A stretch of 64,000 nucleotides of DNA, from the NCBI GenBank assembly GCA_963576565.1, contig OY755045.1, positions 42,736,409-42,800,408 of the forward strand. The letters run 5' to 3'. Source of the stretch: Aspidapion aeneum. Its lineage: Eukaryota > Arthropoda > Insecta > Coleoptera > Brentidae. Position 1 is the stretch's first letter, and every line of letters begins with the position of its first letter. This document shows, piece after piece, positions 45,187 to 56,724 of the stretch. The notes beneath the pieces are model-generated. The model did no database searches. It was not told the DNA's origin and was given only the letters and a program-made list of their open reading frames with translations. Position numbers and translations under genes: made by a program.

Positions 45187-45199
45187 AGGCCCAGATTCT

Positions 45200-45916
45200 G
45201 TGTACTGTAAAATTCTCTAGAGGCATGTCGTCCTCTCTTTCTATATGTCGTAATTAGAATTCGACATAACATCCACGGTGTACAGAATTTGGGCCCAGTT
45301 AAGAGCGCATTCACCCACCGTATCCTCGTTTGAACGCGAATACAAACACATGCATACCGGGTATTAATTTCTAGTTAGTATTCAGGTATTTGGTGAATCA
45401 AATTTTAATATTTTTTTACGTAAAACTTGGAGGTGCACGAGCATGGAGGAACCGCTGGATACCATAGGCCTTTCAACTAGTGCTACTATTACCAAATTTT
45501 TCTAGGTGGGTATTTTGAATTTTTCAGGCGTGAAAAGATTAGGTTGATCAGGGACTGATCATTTGTCTGGAGCAAATATAGAATTTTATGATTTTTTTAA
45601 CGCGCTTTTTTTTTAACTTTTTGAGGTTTTAGGCCTTGGATATCGCCTGAACTTTGATTTTTATCCTATTTAAAACCTATAAAAATATAACACACCTTAT
45701 CAAACTACGTCCATAACATTTTTATTGATTGCTATTGTTATTAATACCATTACAAAATTTCAATTGAAAATAATATTGCGGGGATATAGTCAAAGCACCA
45801 AACGAAATAAATGTATGTGGGCAAATCCTCAATAGGTTTCGGGATTCAGTACGAGCGTCACCAGTATGAAGGGACGATGAACGAATTTCGTATAAGGGCC
45901 AGGTTACTAAGAATTT
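45200..45916. other. Spacer, possibly the original target locus of the LINE
   Basis: Continues the sequence interrupted at 43845. No convincing frame or repeat seen; the strings near 45434-45506 give only a short frame. Confidence 0.4.
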
Positions 45917-46527
45917 TAGCTCACACATATACTATACTATAGTAGTGTGAGCTATGGTGATCCTAATTTTTTCGACAAAAAAAAAGTTGCTCCGATTTCA
46001 AAAATTTTTATATGTCTTTGCGTTTCAGATGATTTTGAAACTTTTTTGTTGCGCCGTCTGTCTGTCTGTCTGTATGTCTGTCTGTCTGTCGGTATGTCTG
46101 TCTGTAACGACCAACGCGCATAACTCAAAAACCGCTTGGCCGATTTTAATGAAATTTGGTACCTAGGCTGGAATGAACAAAATCCACCGAACACAAACCA
46201 AATAAAAGGGTGGGGGTAGATTTTAAAATTAGAGTTTATGTGAAAATATGGCGTGTGTGATATCAAACGAAAGGTAATTGAGTCTGCAGTTAAACCAAAT
46301 ACATTTTAATTTATTTTAAAAAAAGGGTGGGGGTATATTTTAAAAATTAAAGTTTAAATACATTTTAGTTTTTGTTCTTTTTAAGGGTGGGGGTAGATTT
46401 CAACAATTTGAGTTTAAGTCAAAACATGGCTTGTGTGGTATCAAACAAAAGGTAATTTAGTCTGAACGTACACTATAACTATAGTACCTAGTGTGAGCTT
46501 AGGGGCCCATATATTGGCAGAGTATTT
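45917..46527 (+). repeat. GTCT/hairpin dispersed family (family G), copy 3
   Basis: Both terminal hairpins are present. (GTCT)n at about 46056-46104 with GTATGTCT variants. Two of the usual internal units are shortened. Ends GGGGCCCATATATTGGCAGA then GTATTTT. Copy 4 follows after six bases. Confidence 0.85.
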
Positions 46528-46533
46528 TAATAT

Positions 46534-47313
<780 letters not shown>

Positions 47314-47978
47314 GTAAAATGTAGTGCTATTTTATGAGGCGCTTTCGGAGGCACACAGTTCATAAATCGCTATTTTCTAGCAGAACCTTAAGCTTCGTAC
47401 AGACCTGAACATTTTGACGAAAATTGAGCAGCGCACGGAGGAGTATCTGTATAATAAAACCGGTTAAAATTAAAAATATTCAAAACTACCTTCTAACCAT
47501 TTTTTGTTCTAGTCTGATAACCTCTCTCTAGTCGCCCCCATGAAACTTCCCCCTCCACTTGCATCGTGTCGTGAGGTCAGTTGAAACTTAATAAATTTTA
47601 GAATCACAAGCCTTTGTTATTGACTTTTGTTTTGAGGTGTTAGTAAGTGTTGTTATTGTGTTTTCGTGCGGCTCATATTAGAAAAACAAATTATTGAAAA
47701 TGGAAATAGAAGGTATGTACCATATTTTAAAATGTAATTGTATTCCTTTGTTGTTTACATTGCACATTTACGAATTATTTTAAAATGCCCCATTTGGGTA
47801 TTTATATTTGCCAATATTTTGCCTTATCAAAGCGTTTTAGTTGCCTGCCGAATCTTGTCGAGCTATATTTCTTTAATAGACATGAAACTTAGGCTAATGT
47901 CAATTATGGTTCATAAAAAAATTGTCCCCCTACGTCCGCCATTTTGGCTTATATGCATCAAAGGAGCAATATGCGTGT
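47314..47978. other. Spacer; possible start-codon exon and splice donor at 47700-47712
   Basis: ATG at 47700 begins ATGGAAATAGAAG followed by GTATGT, a plausible donor. The preceding 150 bp are less AT-rich than the surroundings and could be a 5' UTR. With only four codons this is weak. The BEL element lies 270 bp downstream, so if a host gene starts here, its first intron contains the insertion. Confidence 0.2.
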
Positions 47979-48687
47979 TGGTTCGTCCCGCCTTCCTTTT
48001 TGTAAATATGTTCTTTTTACTATAATTTACCAAATTGGTTCGAATTAGGCTATTTGGTGATTCACTAGAGCATTTTCTATTTTTTGTTTATTTAGTATTA
48101 ATTAACTAATTAAGTACTTAAAATTACTGGGTTATTTGCATTTGAAACTCCCGCGGTTTTAAAGGCAAATATTACAATTTGCTATAATCAATTTACTTTA
48201 CATAAAATGCATTTTGAATTACTAAGGTTCCTAGTTCCTTTAATATGGACCTTCGTAATCTCATTCCCTCCTACTTATTCCCTTTTCTCCTACGCCTATG
48301 GATTAACGACGCCACTGGGCGCCATGTGGGAGAATGAACGCAGCAGCGATACCTGCTGCCGCAACACAGAGAACCGTTTCGCCTTCGAACGATAATACAC
48401 GCGTGTTAGCGACTCTCCTACCACATGAATGTGGGTGCAAAGAATACGGTTAAACAGCGTGTCCTCCCATGAGTTCCGCTTCCTGTATAAAAATGGTAAG
48501 TGAAAATGCATTATTTTTACCTTACATACATTTGTTTATTGCTACACTAACCTAGAAGGTAAACTAGACCATTTCAGAATCCCTTGTACCAGCTTAGCCT
48601 ATGACCTTATTCCCTTAAAATTACAGTCCACGCCTGACACCGTTAAATTCCAGACAAATCTCCTTTCTGGACCACCAGGGAGCCCCA
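47979..48687 (+). repeat. BEL/Pao 5' LTR
   Basis: 709 bp, TG...CA boundaries. Contains a TATAAAA box near its 3' third and, just after it, ATGGTAAGT, a consensus splice donor whose use is unknown. No AATAAA was seen. Confidence 0.93.
48486..48492 (+). promoter_or_regulatory. Likely TATA box of the LTR promoter
   Basis: TATAAAA sits 195 bp before the LTR end, so transcription would start near 48515-48520 and R-U5 would be about 170 bp. The same box recurs at 55634-55640 in the 3' LTR. Confidence 0.5.
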
Positions 48688-48692
48688 TTTTT

Positions 48693-48710
48693 TGGTCCTT
48701 CGAGCCGGAT
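48693..48710 (+). promoter_or_regulatory. Primer-binding site, complementary to tRNA-Tyr 3' end
   Basis: TGGTCCTTCGAGCCGGAT begins five bases after the LTR. Its complement, ATCCGGCTCGAAGGACCA, is the 3' end expected of an insect tRNA-Tyr (acceptor stem CCTTCGA pairing with TCGAAGG, plus CCA). All 18 bases match by recall of the tRNA sequence. Confidence 0.8.
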
Positions 48711-48734
48711 TTCTGGAATCGTTTTTTTGCCTTT

Positions 48735-49420
48735 TTAGGTTAGTTTTTTTTACTGGTTTCAAATGCAAGAAAAACCCTTGTTTTTCCTAAATGCCTTTTT
48801 TACTGGTTTCAAATGCAAGAAAAACCCTTGTTTTTCTTACATGCCTACTTTAGAAAACCCCTAGGTTTCTAAAATACATTTTGCGATTTTTTTTGTGTAA
48901 AAACAAATGCAAGAAAAACCCTTGTTTTTCTTACATGCCTACTTTAGAAAACCCCTAGGTTTCTAAAATACATTTTGCGATTTTTTTTTGTGTAAAAATT
49001 AAATATTTTTACCAATAAATTTAGCCTTTTCATGCGAAAAACCAAACACAGATAAAATCTGTAAACTACTATGCTTTTTTTTGTTTCGAATAAATCAAGT
49101 TTTTTCGTTTCTTTTTTGTAAAAAAAAAAACCGTATGGAATTTGGGTGTTTTTTTGTTTGTCACTGGAAATAGTTTAAAATAGTGTCTGCAAAGTGCTAT
49201 TATTTTAGCCGTTGTGCCTTCACATTTGTGGATTGCTATAATTATATCCAATTTGCTCGAAAAAAATCTCCAAATTGCCATATTCATTTTTGCTTATTGC
49301 AAATTGCTATGACTATATCCGATTGCGGATGCTTTACTATATTCGTTTTTGCGTAAAAATTGCTATGAATATATCTATTTCTAATTTACTATTATAATAT
49401 CTGTCTGCAAATGGCTATGA
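48735..49420 (+). repeat. Tandem repeats in the BEL 5' leader
   Basis: AAATGCAAGAAAAACCCTTG occurs three times (48757, 48811, 48904), two copies being followed by a 100-bp unit with ACATGCCTACTTTAGAAAAC, CCTAGGTTTC and ACATTTTGCGATTTTTTT. Further on (49190-49420) a degenerate motif TTGCTATGACTATATCC recurs about five times. Untranslated and about 1.08 kb long in total; possibly packaging or translation-control sequence. Confidence 0.8.
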
Positions 49421-49792
49421 TTGTATCCATTTTTTGCGTGCATAATAAATTTTGAAGGAAATTTAATTCTTAACTTGAGAATTTGTTTTCGTGTAAAGGC
49501 AGATAAATAGTTTTACCAAATTAAATGCTTTTGATTTGTAGGTATTTATTTTTAAATTTAATACATAGGTACCTACTTATTTGAATTCGCGAGGCGAAGA
49601 TAAAAAAACTTATACACAAGTTTTTTGTTATCATTAGTTTGCATCGGGTATTTTCTTTACTTTTGTGCGCTTATAGTTTGATTATTGTAATTAAACGTAG
49701 GACATTAATATTTATACAGGGTGTCCAAATTTTGATTTTTTTTTCAGTTTACCTAATTTTTGTCAATTATTTTTTGGATTTTTTTTTAAATC

Positions 49793-52700
49793 ATGTCTAG
49801 TTCGGATAAAATTTTAAAGGCTAAAGCCTTGCGCTATAGTGCGATTTCACAGCTAAATTTGATCATTGAATCCGCGACCCTCGCAAAAAATGACCCTGCC
49901 TATCACAGCGGCTTTAAAGTCAAATTTCGGACATTGTCAAAAATCAAAAAAGATTTTGAAAAGCACCATAATACTTTGTTGACGTTGGTAGCCTCTGATG
50001 AGGATCGCTTAGTAGTAGAAAACAAAGTGTTTATGGACTTTTGCAAACGCTGTGACGAGATTTCCACTATATTTTACGAACTTTTCGAACTACCCTTTGA
50101 AGATGGAGGGCTTTTGAGCAGTACGATAAATCCCATGGGCAGTCCCTGTGCCTCCACAGACCATCATGGTTTACTGCCTAGGATAAAAATACCTCTTTTT
50201 CAAGGGGAATTTAAGGAGTTTCCAACCTTTTTGCAAGCCTTTAATGCTACCGTGCACAATAATAGGTCGCTGGGAAACTTTGAAAAATTCAATTTGCTTT
50301 TTTCTAATTTAAAGGGCCCTGCCCTGGATGTCATTTCTGACATTCCTATCCTTGCTGAAAATTATTTAAATGCCTACCACACCTTGGTGGATAGGTATAC
50401 AAATAAACGATTACAAGCTTACCTTCACTGGAAGGCAATTGAAGGCTTCTCTCCTCTTACTAAAGAGAATGCTACGAATTTGAGGAATTTGCTTGATTGT
50501 TTTTCGAAAAACTTAAGTGCTTTAAAAGTCATGGGTTTTAAAACGGAGTTTTGGGATTATATTATGGCACAAATGCTCTTGGATAGGTTGGACCCAACCA
50601 CGCGCAAGGCATTTGAGCAAAATTATTGCTCCAATGAGATCCCCTCTTATGATAAAATTCGTGCTTTTGTTTCTAGCCATTGCATTGCGTTGGAACAAAT
50701 ACAACAAACTCAAGATTACTTAAAAAATAAAGATTTGTCAATTTCAAGTCAGAAAAATCAAGCAAAGTTTCAAAATCGATCTGCTTTGTTTGCTAATACT
50801 CAGAGAGCCTCCAAAAATGCCTCCCAGTCTCCAAATGGCCAGAGTGGCTCAAATAATGCTCCAAACCCTCAAAATTTTTGTTTTCTCTGTAAAAGTGGCG
50901 ATCATATAATATACAGATGTCCTAATTTTTTGGCGAAAACTCCCCAGCAACGTTTTGAGATTGTTAAACAACATAAAGCGTGTGTCAACTGTTTGGCCTC
51001 AAAGCATAATTTACCCCAGCAATGCAAATCAGAAAAAAGATGTTTACATTGTGGCCAATTTCATCACAGTCTCTTACATTTTTTTCCTATTAATTCTACA
51101 CCTAGTTCTGCGAGTAGCCCCTCTACTTCTGCAGTGCAACCCCCGAGGAGCCCCGTGGCTACCGAATTTAATAGAACCACTAACACCATTGTTACTGGTA
51201 TGTCTTTAAATGATCGCGAAGTACTTCTCTGTACCGCTTTAATACAAATACAGGATGTTTTTCAAAATTGGCACACAGTGCGCGCCATCTGTGACTCTGG
51301 TGCTCAATCTTCATTTATATCTAAGTCATGTGCTGATAGTTTGGGCCTTCCTAAATTTAATATCGCCATGACTCTACAAAGCTTAGATCGAATGACAACT
51401 TCGGCAAAATCTGGAATTAATTGCAATATATCCTCTTTGCGTGATAATAATTTTGTTTTTAATTTTGATGCGATAATACTCGATAAAATTTGTAGTGATT
51501 TACCTCATTCCTCATTTTCGATTAAAAGTTTTCCTTTTCTCGCCAACTTAGCACTAGCTGACCCAGGCTTTAATAAAAGCGATAAAATTGATTTATTGTT
51601 GGGCGGCGATGTGTACCCTTACATTTTGCTAGATGGTCGTTTGTCTACGGGACCCAACAACCCCGTCTGCATTAATACTATTTTTGGGTGGGGAATAATG
51701 GGCAATCTTTCACTTTCACCTTCAACTACAAATCAAATTAAAACATTTTTTACTACGTCAATGAACGATTCTTTTGTCAATTTAGATAAAAATCTACAAC
51801 GATTTTGGCAAATAGATGACATACCTAATGTCAAGGCCATTGACCCCGAAGATGAGTTTTGCGAAAATTATTTTTTGAAAACTACCTCAAAAAATGAGGA
51901 GGGGAGATATATTGTATCTTTACCATTTAAAGTTACTGCTCCAGATTTTGGCGACACTCGATCCATTGCCGTACGTCGTTTTTTCTCCCTTGAGAAGAAA
52001 TTGCTACAAAACCCTGATTTTTATGCTGCCTACAGCTCTGTTTTACAAGATTATTTAGATAATAATCATATGCAACCGGTTTCTGCACCTTTGCCGACCG
52101 AAATTTCAAATCATTTTTATATTGCACACCATGCGGTGTTTAAAAAAGATTCTACTAGCACCCCCCTGAGGGTGGTTTTTGATGCGAGCATGCACGCCCC
52201 TGGCAAAATCTCGCTCAACAACGCTGTTTATACTGGGCCCCCTTTACAAAGGGACTTACAAAAAATTTTATTACTTTATCGTTTGCATAAATTTTGCTTT
52301 TGTTGCGACATCCGTCAAATGTACAGGATGATTTTAGTTGACCCTAGTCAAACTAATTTTCAAAGAATAGTTTGGAGGTTTGATCCTAACCAGCCTATTC
52401 AAGACTTCGAAATAAATAGAGTTTTATTCGGGGTCTCTTGTAGCCCCTTTTTGGCTATCAGAACTTTGCTGCAACTTGCTAGAGAGCATGAGGACCTTCC
52501 TCTTGCCTCAAAAATCATGGAGGAGGCAGTTTTTGTCGATGATGTGATTTCGGGAAGTGATGACTTTTTTAAGGCCACTGAGATGAAAAATCAATTAATC
52601 GAGCTACTTAGCCGAGGTGGATTCGAATTGCGTAAATGGGCGAGCAATTGTCCCGAGTTACTATCCGATCTTCCTGAGTCACACATTTCGATGAAGGCTC

Positions 52701-55084
52701 TTTCTCTCGATTTAGATGCTGAAAATTCAACTTTGAAAATTCTCGGTTTAAATTGGAACCCTCATACTGATGAATTTTTTTATACTTTCGACTGTTCTCT
52801 CCAAACATGCACTAAAAGAACAATTTTAAGTAATTTGGCCCGCATTTACGACCCTCTGTCTTTTTTGGCGCCAATAGTTTTAATTTTAAAATTAATTGTT
52901 CAATACTGCTGGGCAGAAGACTTAAACTGGGACGACCCTGTCAGTCCGGAAATTGTTTTTAAATGGGAAAAATTTAAAAATGAATTAAAGTTTTTGCATT
53001 CTGTTAAAATTCCTCGTCAAATAATTTTGCCTAATGCTAGTCAAATCCAGCTAGTAGGATTTTGCGATAGTTCAGAACGGGCCTATTGTGCTGTCGCTTA
53101 TATTCGAATTTTTTATTCTGATGGAAACATTAAAGTTTTTTTTGTTTGTAGTAAATCTAGAGTCGCACCGTTGCGTCGTAAACTAACTTTACCAAGACTA
53201 GAGCTTTTAGGAGCTGTTTTGTTGGCTAAATTAATGGATTTTTTACTAGAAACGTTCTCGGAAAAAATTAAATTTGATAAAATTCTTGCTTTTACTGATA
53301 GCACAGTGACCTTATCTTGGATTCAGGGATCTCCTCACAAATTTAAAACATTTGTTTCTAATAGAACTGCCTATATACAAGGAAGAATTAGCCCTGAGTT
53401 TTGGCATTATGTTCCTACTGAACAAAATCCTGCTGACTGCGGTACTAGGGAAATGTATCCCTCTGATTTACAAAGATTTTATTTTTGGTTAGAAGGGCCT
53501 TCTTTTCTAAACCAACCTACAAATACTTGGGATTTTATGACAGTTACTTACGATGGGAATGCAGTTTTGGAAGAACAGCGAAAAAATATTTTTAACGTTT
53601 TTACTTGCGAACAAACAGTTGAATATTATGTAAACAACTTGTTTGAAAAATACAGTTCTCTTTTTAAAATTAAGAGAATAGTTGCTTACTTTTTGCGAGG
53701 GTTACAAAAGTTTAAAAATCCCTCATACAATTTTGCTACTGATTACCTTACAAATCAGGATTACTACAAAAGCTTACTTTTTATTTCGAAATGCGTACAA
53801 TCTTTTTCTTTCCAAAAAGAAATTGAATTACTAAAAGATAAGAAACAGCTTCCAAAAGCTTTTCAAAAATTATGTCCATTTTTGCATAATGAAAGCTACG
53901 ATTTGCTTCGTGTTGGAGGCCGTTTATGCCATTCAAATTTATCATACGATAAAAAATTTCCAATTCTTTTGCCTTCTAGTGCAAAATTCACTGAATTACT
54001 GATTTTAGATTTGCATCGCAGCAATCTTCATTGTGGTATACAGACCACAACTTTTTTACTAATGCAAAACTTCTGGGTATTGTCTGCTAAAAAGGTAGTG
54101 AGAAAAGTTTTAAGTTCTTGCCATACTTGCTGGAAAACTAAACCTAACTCCCTTCAACCCCCTATGGGTAACCTACCGAAATTTAGAGTTTCCGAAGCAA
54201 AGGTGTTCGAAAATGTAGGTATAGATTTTTGTGGTCCGTTCACGATTACTCTTGGTCGGACCAGAGGTGCAAAAACCATGAAAGCATATGTCTGTTTATT
54301 TATCTGTTGCGCTGTTAAAGCCGTGCATTTAGAGTTAGTCTCTGATATGACATCAGAAGCCTTTCTGGCTGCTCTGCGCCGCTTCATAGCTAGAAGAGGA
54401 CTATGCTCAAAGATCTCTTCAGACTGCGGGACCAACTTCGTGGCCTCTGAAAAATACTTGCGACAAATTTTTTCTGATTGCGTGAAGGGGGAAGGTATAG
54501 TTTGGTCTTTCAACCCACCTGCTGCTCCCCACATGGGAGGCATTTGGGAATCAAACATTAAATCTTTAAAGACTCATCTTCACAGGGTAGTTGGAAATCA
54601 AATACTCACCTATGAGGAATTAAATACGGTTTTAACCCAAGTTGAAGCCATAATGAACTCACGTCCTTTATGTGCCTTAAGCACCGATCCTACTGATCTG
54701 GCGGTCTTGACTCCTAATAATTTTTTAAATTTGAGGCCTCCAGGTACAATACCCGATCCAAACTACTGCGATATTGCGTTAAACAGGCTGTCCAGGTGGC
54801 AACTGTTGCAAAGAATGCACCGCGATTTTTGGATTCGCTGGCATCGCGAATATTTGCACACTTTGCAACAGCGAGCCAAATGGCACCAACCTCTTGCTTC
54901 CATTGATATTGGTACTATGGTACTGATCAAAGATGAAAATTCCACTCCATTGGATTGGCCCCTAGGCCGCATTGAAGACCTTATTAAAGGTTCTGATAAT
55001 ATTCCACGGGTTGCTATTGTAAAGACTACTAAAGGTACCTACAAACGGCCTTTGGTAAAACTATGCGCCCTGCCTACAAATTAA
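49793..55084 (+). CDS. BEL/Pao gag-pol polyprotein, 1763 aa, intact
   Basis: A single frame encodes the structural and enzymatic proteins of the retroelement. In order, approximate residues: gag with the DUF1759-type region (about 125-300, RIKIPLFQGEFKEFPTFLQA), a CCHC zinc knuckle CFLCKSGDHIIYRC (about 362-376) and a second Cys/His cluster CVNCLASKH...CLHCGQFHH (about 397-425); aspartic protease with CDSGAQSSF (about 498); reverse transcriptase with RVVFDASM (about 785), VDPSQTNF and FVDDV (about 912, the F/Y-V-D-D motif); RNase H with FCDSSERAYCAVAY (about 1090), an LELLGA motif and FTDSTVTLSWI (about 1163); integrase with an HHCC zinc domain (LHRSNLHCG...SCHTCW, about 1402-1450), DDE core residues in GIDFCGPF (about 1476), SSDCGTNF (about 1542) and MGGIWE (about 1581), and a DUF5641-like C-terminus. 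No stop or frameshift. Size and domain order match BEL/Pao elements. The ATG follows a poly-T leader, and no better upstream start was seen. Confidence 0.97.
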   Translation: MSSSDKILKAKALRYSAISQLNLIIESATLAKNDPAYHSGFKVKFRTLSKIKKDFEKHHNTLLTLVASDEDRLVVENKVFMDFCKRCDEISTIFYELFELPFEDGGLLSSTINPMGSPCASTDHHGLLPRIKIPLFQGEFKEFPTFLQAFNATVHNNRSLGNFEKFNLLFSNLKGPALDVISDIPILAENYLNAYHTLVDRYTNKRLQAYLHWKAIEGFSPLTKENATNLRNLLDCFSKNLSALKVMGFKTEFWDYIMAQMLLDRLDPTTRKAFEQNYCSNEIPSYDKIRAFVSSHCIALEQIQQTQDYLKNKDLSISSQKNQAKFQNRSALFANTQRASKNASQSPNGQSGSNNAPNPQNFCFLCKSGDHIIYRCPNFLAKTPQQRFEIVKQHKACVNCLASKHNLPQQCKSEKRCLHCGQFHHSLLHFFPINSTPSSASSPSTSAVQPPRSPVATEFNRTTNTIVTGMSLNDREVLLCTALIQIQDVFQNWHTVRAICDSGAQSSFISKSCADSLGLPKFNIAMTLQSLDRMTTSAKSGINCNISSLRDNNFVFNFDAIILDKICSDLPHSSFSIKSFPFLANLALADPGFNKSDKIDLLLGGDVYPYILLDGRLSTGPNNPVCINTIFGWGIMGNLSLSPSTTNQIKTFFTTSMNDSFVNLDKNLQRFWQIDDIPNVKAIDPEDEFCENYFLKTTSKNEEGRYIVSLPFKVTAPDFGDTRSIAVRRFFSLEKKLLQNPDFYAAYSSVLQDYLDNNHMQPVSAPLPTEISNHFYIAHHAVFKKDSTSTPLRVVFDASMHAPGKISLNNAVYTGPPLQRDLQKILLLYRLHKFCFCCDIRQMYRMILVDPSQTNFQRIVWRFDPNQPIQDFEINRVLFGVSCSPFLAIRTLLQLAREHEDLPLASKIMEEAVFVDDVISGSDDFFKATEMKNQLIELLSRGGFELRKWASNCPELLSDLPESHISMKALSLDLDAENSTLKILGLNWNPHTDEFFYTFDCSLQTCTKRTILSNLARIYDPLSFLAPIVLILKLIVQYCWAEDLNWDDPVSPEIVFKWEKFKNELKFLHSVKIPRQIILPNASQIQLVGFCDSSERAYCAVAYIRIFYSDGNIKVFFVCSKSRVAPLRRKLTLPRLELLGAVLLAKLMDFLLETFSEKIKFDKILAFTDSTVTLSWIQGSPHKFKTFVSNRTAYIQGRISPEFWHYVPTEQNPADCGTREMYPSDLQRFYFWLEGPSFLNQPTNTWDFMTVTYDGNAVLEEQRKNIFNVFTCEQTVEYYVNNLFEKYSSLFKIKRIVAYFLRGLQKFKNPSYNFATDYLTNQDYYKSLLFISKCVQSFSFQKEIELLKDKKQLPKAFQKLCPFLHNESYDLLRVGGRLCHSNLSYDKKFPILLPSSAKFTELLILDLHRSNLHCGIQTTTFLLMQNFWVLSAKKVVRKVLSSCHTCWKTKPNSLQPPMGNLPKFRVSEAKVFENVGIDFCGPFTITLGRTRGAKTMKAYVCLFICCAVKAVHLELVSDMTSEAFLAALRRFIARRGLCSKISSDCGTNFVASEKYLRQIFSDCVKGEGIVWSFNPPAAPHMGGIWESNIKSLKTHLHRVVGNQILTYEELNTVLTQVEAIMNSRPLCALSTDPTDLAVLTPNNFLNLRPPGTIPDPNYCDIALNRLSRWQLLQRMHRDFWIRWHREYLHTLQQRAKWHQPLASIDIGTMVLIKDENSTPLDWPLGRIEDLIKGSDNIPRVAIVKTTKGTYKRPLVKLCALPTN

Positions 55085-55112
55085 ACTCTCTGAAATGCCC
55101 CTGGGCATTCTC

Positions 55113-55126
55113 AGGGGGGTGGGAAA
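55113..55126 (+). promoter_or_regulatory. Polypurine tract
   Basis: AGGGGGGTGGGAAA directly abuts the 3' LTR and would prime plus-strand DNA synthesis. One T interrupts the purine run. Confidence 0.8.
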
Positions 55127-55835
55127 TGGTTCGTCCCGCCTTCCTTTTTGTAAATATGTTCTTTTTACTATAATTTACCAAATTGGTTCGAATTAGGCTA
55201 TTTGGTGATTCACTAGAGCATTTTCTATTTTTTGTTTATTTAGTATTAATTAACTAATTAAGTACTTAAAATTACTGGGTTATTTGCATTTGAAACTCCC
55301 GCGGTTTTAAAGGCAAATATTACAATTTGCTATAATCAATTTACTTTACATAAAATGCATTTTGAATTACTAAGGTTCCTAGTTCCTTTAATATGGACCT
55401 TCGTAATCTCATTCCCTCCTACTTATTCCCTTTTCTCCTACGCCTATGGATTAACGACGCCACTGGGCGCCATGTGGGAGAATGAACGCAGCAGCGATAC
55501 CTGCTGCCGCAACACAGAGAACCGTTTCGCCTTCGAACGATAATACACGCGTGTTAGCGACTCTCCTACCACATGAATGTGGGTGCAAAGAATACGGTTA
55601 AACAGCGTGTCCTCCCATGAGTTCCGCTTCCTGTATAAAAATGGTAAGTGAAAATGCATTATTTTTACCTTACATACATTTGTTTATTGCTACACTAACC
55701 TAGAAGGTAAACTAGACCATTTCAGAATCCCTTGTACCAGCTTAGCCTATGACCTTATTCCCTTAAAATTACAGTCCACGCCTGACACCGTTAAATTCCA
55801 GACAAATCTCCTTTCTGGACCACCAGGGAGCCCCA
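55127..55835 (+). repeat. BEL/Pao 3' LTR
   Basis: 709 bp, identical to the 5' LTR in every block compared, including the same short frames on both strands. Followed by the cgtgt duplication. Confidence 0.93.
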
Positions 55836-55862
55836 CGTGTAAAAAAAAGATGTGACATGATT

Positions 55863-56597
55863 TTAGCTCACACATATACTATACTATAGTAGTGTGAGCT
55901 ATGGTGATCCTAATTTTTTCGAGAAAAAAAAAGTTGCTCCGATTTCAAAATTTTTGATATATCTTTGCGTTTCAGATGATTTTGAAACTTTTTTGTCGCG
56001 CCGTCTGTCTGTCTGTCTATCTGTATGTCTGTCTGTCTGTCTGTAACGACCAACGCGCATAACTCAAAAACCGCTTGGCCGATTTTAATGAAATTTGGTA
56101 CCTAGGCTGGGTCTTGGGTCGAGATGGTCCCATTTAAAAATGAACAGAATCCACCGAAGACAAGCCAAATAAAAGGGTGGGGGAAATTTCAAAAATTAGA
56201 GTTTTTGTGAAAATATGGCGTGTGTGATATCAAACGAAAGGTAATTGAGTATGGAGTTAAACAAAATACATTTTAGTTTTTTTTTCTTCAAAAAGGGTGG
56301 GGGTAGATTTCAAAAATTAGAGTTTACGTAAAAATATGGCGTGTGTGATATCAAACGAAAGGTAATTGAGTCCGGAGTTAAACAAAATACATTTTAGTTT
56401 TTGTTTTTTTAAGGGTGGGGGTAGATTTCAAAAATTTGAGTTTAAGTCAAAACATGGCTTGTGTGGTATCAAACAAAAGGTAATTTAGTCTCGAGTTGAA
56501 TAAGATATGTTTCAGGTTTTAGTTTTATTATCTCGCACGTACACTATAACTATAGTACCTAGTGTGAGCTTGGGGGCCCATATATTGGCAGAGTATT
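55863..56597 (+). repeat. GTCT/hairpin dispersed family (family G), copy 5
   Basis: Full-length: AGCTCACACATATACTATAC hairpin, a short (GTCT)n at 56003-56042, the AACCGCTTGGCCGATTTTAA core, three internal units with AAGGGTGGGGGTAGATTTC, the second hairpin and TTGGCAGAGTATTTTT. It starts 28 bp downstream of the BEL element. Confidence 0.85.
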
Positions 56598-56724
56598 TTT
56601 ACATGTTGTCACGGTTCAGGGGGCACAACACAATCTCTTTTTTTTTCGAGATTCAAATTTCTTCTACGTGGTACAAAAAATGTACATAAATAAATGAAAA
56701 AGCAATAAAACTCAAAAAATATGC

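Larger units (their letters stand above)
47979..55835 (+). mobile_element. Complete BEL/Pao LTR retrotransposon, 7857 bp
   Basis: Two 709-bp LTRs (47979-48687 and 55127-55835), offset by exactly 7148 bp and identical wherever I compared them. They start TGGTTCGTCC and end CCCCA. The 5-bp target duplication is cgtgt (47974-47978 and 55836-55840). A tRNA-Tyr-type primer-binding site, a polypurine tract and one uninterrupted gag-pol frame of 1763 codons are all present. Identical LTRs and an intact frame imply a very recent insertion, and the element may still be active. No envelope-like frame is present. Confidence 0.97.

Noticed and set aside
48207..48511. LTR-internal short frames, present in both LTRs
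   Set aside because: Identical because the LTRs are identical; located in promoter sequence with no domain.
49793..55084. Short frames overlapping the BEL polyprotein in other frames or on the minus strand
   Set aside because: Shadows of a long coding region; none has independent support, and no envelope gene follows pol.
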